Source: Caenorhabditis elegans
Taxonomy: Eukaryota > Nematoda > Chromadorea > Rhabditida > Rhabditidae
Direction of reading: 5' to 3'
DNA length: 64,000 nt
Assembly (NCBI RefSeq): GCF_000002985.6
Contig: NC_003284.9
Coordinates: 12,648,001-12,712,000 of the forward strand
Positions within the stretch are counted from its first letter, which is position 1, and every line of letters starts with the position of its first letter. The notes beneath the pieces were generated by a model, which was given only the letters and a program-made list of their open reading frames with translations, was not told where the DNA came from and made no database searches. A program made the position numbers and the translations under genes. Positions 62,201-64,000 of this stretch are shown piece by piece.

Positions 62201-63999
62201 TCAATTGAGCAAAAATTCTACTTGTCGCTATTAGAATCTTAAGTTTTGAATCAACTTTTAATTTCTGATATATGTAAGTTTACTAACAGGTTTCCGATAA
62301 CATGAAACTATAACATTTTCCCTAAAATTTTTTTTCCTTATATTCTACTAAACCCCTACAACTTACACCTTACTTTTCATATTACAAGTGTTAAGTTTCC
62401 TTGTTGACAACTGTTTGAAACTCGAGCTTTTTCCTTTCTTCTCGTGGCTCCAGGACCTAAAAAGAGGTGGCAAATGAGTCATGAGCAGCGTGGTTTGCAT
62501 GTGAAATTAGCTTTTTCCCCCCATACACGCACACATCTCGGCACTCGTGAATCTTGCAAAAACATAAGACAATGTTTGTGGTAAAGAAAAGTTGTGGGAA
62601 AAAAAGGTTACGAAGAGAAGTGATTCTTAAGTTAAAGTGCACGAGGCAACCTAATTATTTTGTGCTCAAAAACAGAAAACAGTTTTACAATGGTTTAGTT
62701 AAAATGTCGGCCTTGATTTATCTTTCAAAAAAAAAACATACTCCTAAATATTTTTTAATCAACTTTATTGTAAAAATAATATCACCGAAGTAAAATAAAG
62801 AGCCGAAAAAAAAAAGGTATAAATCCCTTTCGCACTACCAAATGAACGTATTTTCAAAGATCCTATAACAAATGTTCGCTAACCCTCGTTCCAGGCACTG
62901 TTTTTCTTACATTGATCGCTTAGAAGTTTTTCAATTCAATTAAACATACCATTCTCATATCCAATTTCATCGAGGGATCAGTGATCAAATCTTTTTTGAT
63001 CCACTATTATTGTTTAGCATTGTTCATTCAAATGTCAATATTGCCCTCGTATTTTTTTTTCATGTCGTTGCAAAATCCAGTACATATTAATTGCGTAGGT
63101 GATTTGAGAATAAAAGTTCATTTTTTTGCGGAGCATTTGAGATGGTTCGAAAAACAACTGATTCTGTGGAAAATGTTCAGTGAAGTAATTTTTAACATCA
63201 GAAAGATTCATTAGCTGTTTGAAAATAAGAATGATTAGTACGTGAGAGTACTGTAGGGTTACTGTAAACACTAGGAACACTAGGTGTTCTGTACTCAAAT
63301 TTCCACCAATTTTTTTTATTGACATTATTAAATTGTTCAACGTATTCAAATTGAAAACTTAACAGTTCCAGCCCTAAATTCGTTTCAATTGGATGATTTC
63401 CTATACATTAGTGCCAAAAACCACAACCCATTAGACTGCATCCGTGAAATGTGGTGTGCTAGCTCAATTTATAAATTGAATGCAAGTATTTTGGTCTTCA
63501 GTGAAATGCTAATTTGGAAAGTATGTTTTTCATTTTAACATTTGCTTTTAGGTGTTTAAGTGAACATTGAAAAAACGTATAAACTAACAAAAAACTGACT
63601 TTCTCAGTTTTTTTTTTGCTTTTTTTTCTTCTCTTGTGTGGAAAGCCAACAAACCAATTGGTTTTGTTTCAAGTGCCCAAACATGTTGTGTTTTTTTAAA
63701 CTTTGTAGCTGTGGTCAAACTTGACAAAAGGGCTAACATGTTTTCTCATAAAAATAATAAATTAATTAAAACAATTAAAATCTTGTTTTTATGCTAATTT
63801 TTTTGATTTGGAAGTAATGTGGAATCTAGTAGTAGGAAAATCCTATAATTTCGAATAACTTTGTCTTAAATTTCCGCAGTAAAAGTTTAATATTTATGTT
63901 TACATATTTCTGGAATGGGAAATCAGAACAACATATTTTATGCAACAATAATCATATTCCATCCCACACACTTTCATTCGCAATCGCCTTAAACGGTTT
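59281..63999. other. AT-rich terminal region without a supportable gene
   Basis: Many T and A runs and short open frames with no splice-site or domain support. A 110-codon open frame at 61876-62208 (+) starts MMTKTLKWLIASFATG but has no recognised motif or neighbouring exon. A dispersed CTGTAGGGTTACTGTA motif lies at about 63251. The left part may carry the promoter of cluster member 5. Confidence 0.5.
59865..60345. repeat. Diverged fold-back element (MITE-like remnant)
   Basis: AACGGTTCTGGGTAT at 59870-59884 is exactly complementary to 60328-60342. Further inward, TGCTCAAAT at 59896 matches the complement of 60296-60304, and a weaker match continues through TTCAAAAATT. So arms of roughly 70-100 bases face each other across about 300 bases. 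No transposase frame is present. The layout suggests an old non-autonomous DNA element. Confidence 0.55.
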
Positions 64000-64000
64000 C

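Noticed and set aside
61876-62208. 110-codon frame with a weakly hydrophobic start
   Set aside because: No cleavable signal pattern, no splice partners and no motif. Left as unannotated.

Overview
The window looks like nematode nuclear DNA, almost certainly Caenorhabditis elegans. It is AT-rich, with many introns that are often near 45-50 bp, TTTTCAG 3' splice sites, GTAAGT-type donors, two tRNA genes with introns, and a tandem block of supplementary nuclear receptors. The 28-exon ADAMTS gene at 31.2-41.2 kb assembles without a break into 1461 residues, which is the length I recall for C. elegans ADT-1 (C02B4.1, X chromosome). The neighbouring receptor then fits nhr-17 (C02B4.2). These two names come from memory and were not searched. 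Every other gene is named by family only.

Layout, left to right. 0-3.5 kb: the catalytic and hemopexin part of a secreted matrix metalloproteinase (+). Its signal peptide and propeptide lie left of the window, and one of its introns has no usable AG acceptor. 3.5-14.6 kb: mostly non-coding. It holds weak exon candidates on the minus strand (5.1-5.7 and 11.2-12.5 kb), two GC-rich islands (7.25-7.72 and 8.6-9.0 kb), perfect palindromes, and a tRNA-Ile(UAU). 14.6-15.6 kb: a small secreted peptide gene (-) with a dibasic site, possibly a neuropeptide precursor. 16.2-19.9 kb: a nine-exon nuclear receptor (-) carrying a tRNA-Tyr(GUA) in its seventh intron. 19.9-31.1 kb: an 11 kb divergent intergenic region. 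31.2-41.2 kb: adt-1 (+). 43.7-47.6 kb: a complete UDP-glycosyltransferase (+) with one GC-AG intron.

47.7-59.3 kb: five head-to-tail nuclear receptor paralogues (-), each of three exons. Four are intact and each encodes exactly 334 residues. The second in map order (50.9-52.5 kb) has an in-frame TAA in the ligand-binding domain and is probably a pseudogene. The third and fourth are recent duplicates with identical exon lengths and recognisably homologous upstream regions. 59.3-64 kb: AT-rich sequence with no supportable gene, containing an old fold-back element.

Functionally, the window pairs extracellular matrix proteases (the MMP and ADT-1) with a lineage-specific expansion of nuclear receptors beside a UGT detoxification enzyme. 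No operon is evident. I found no CRISPR array and no intact transposon.
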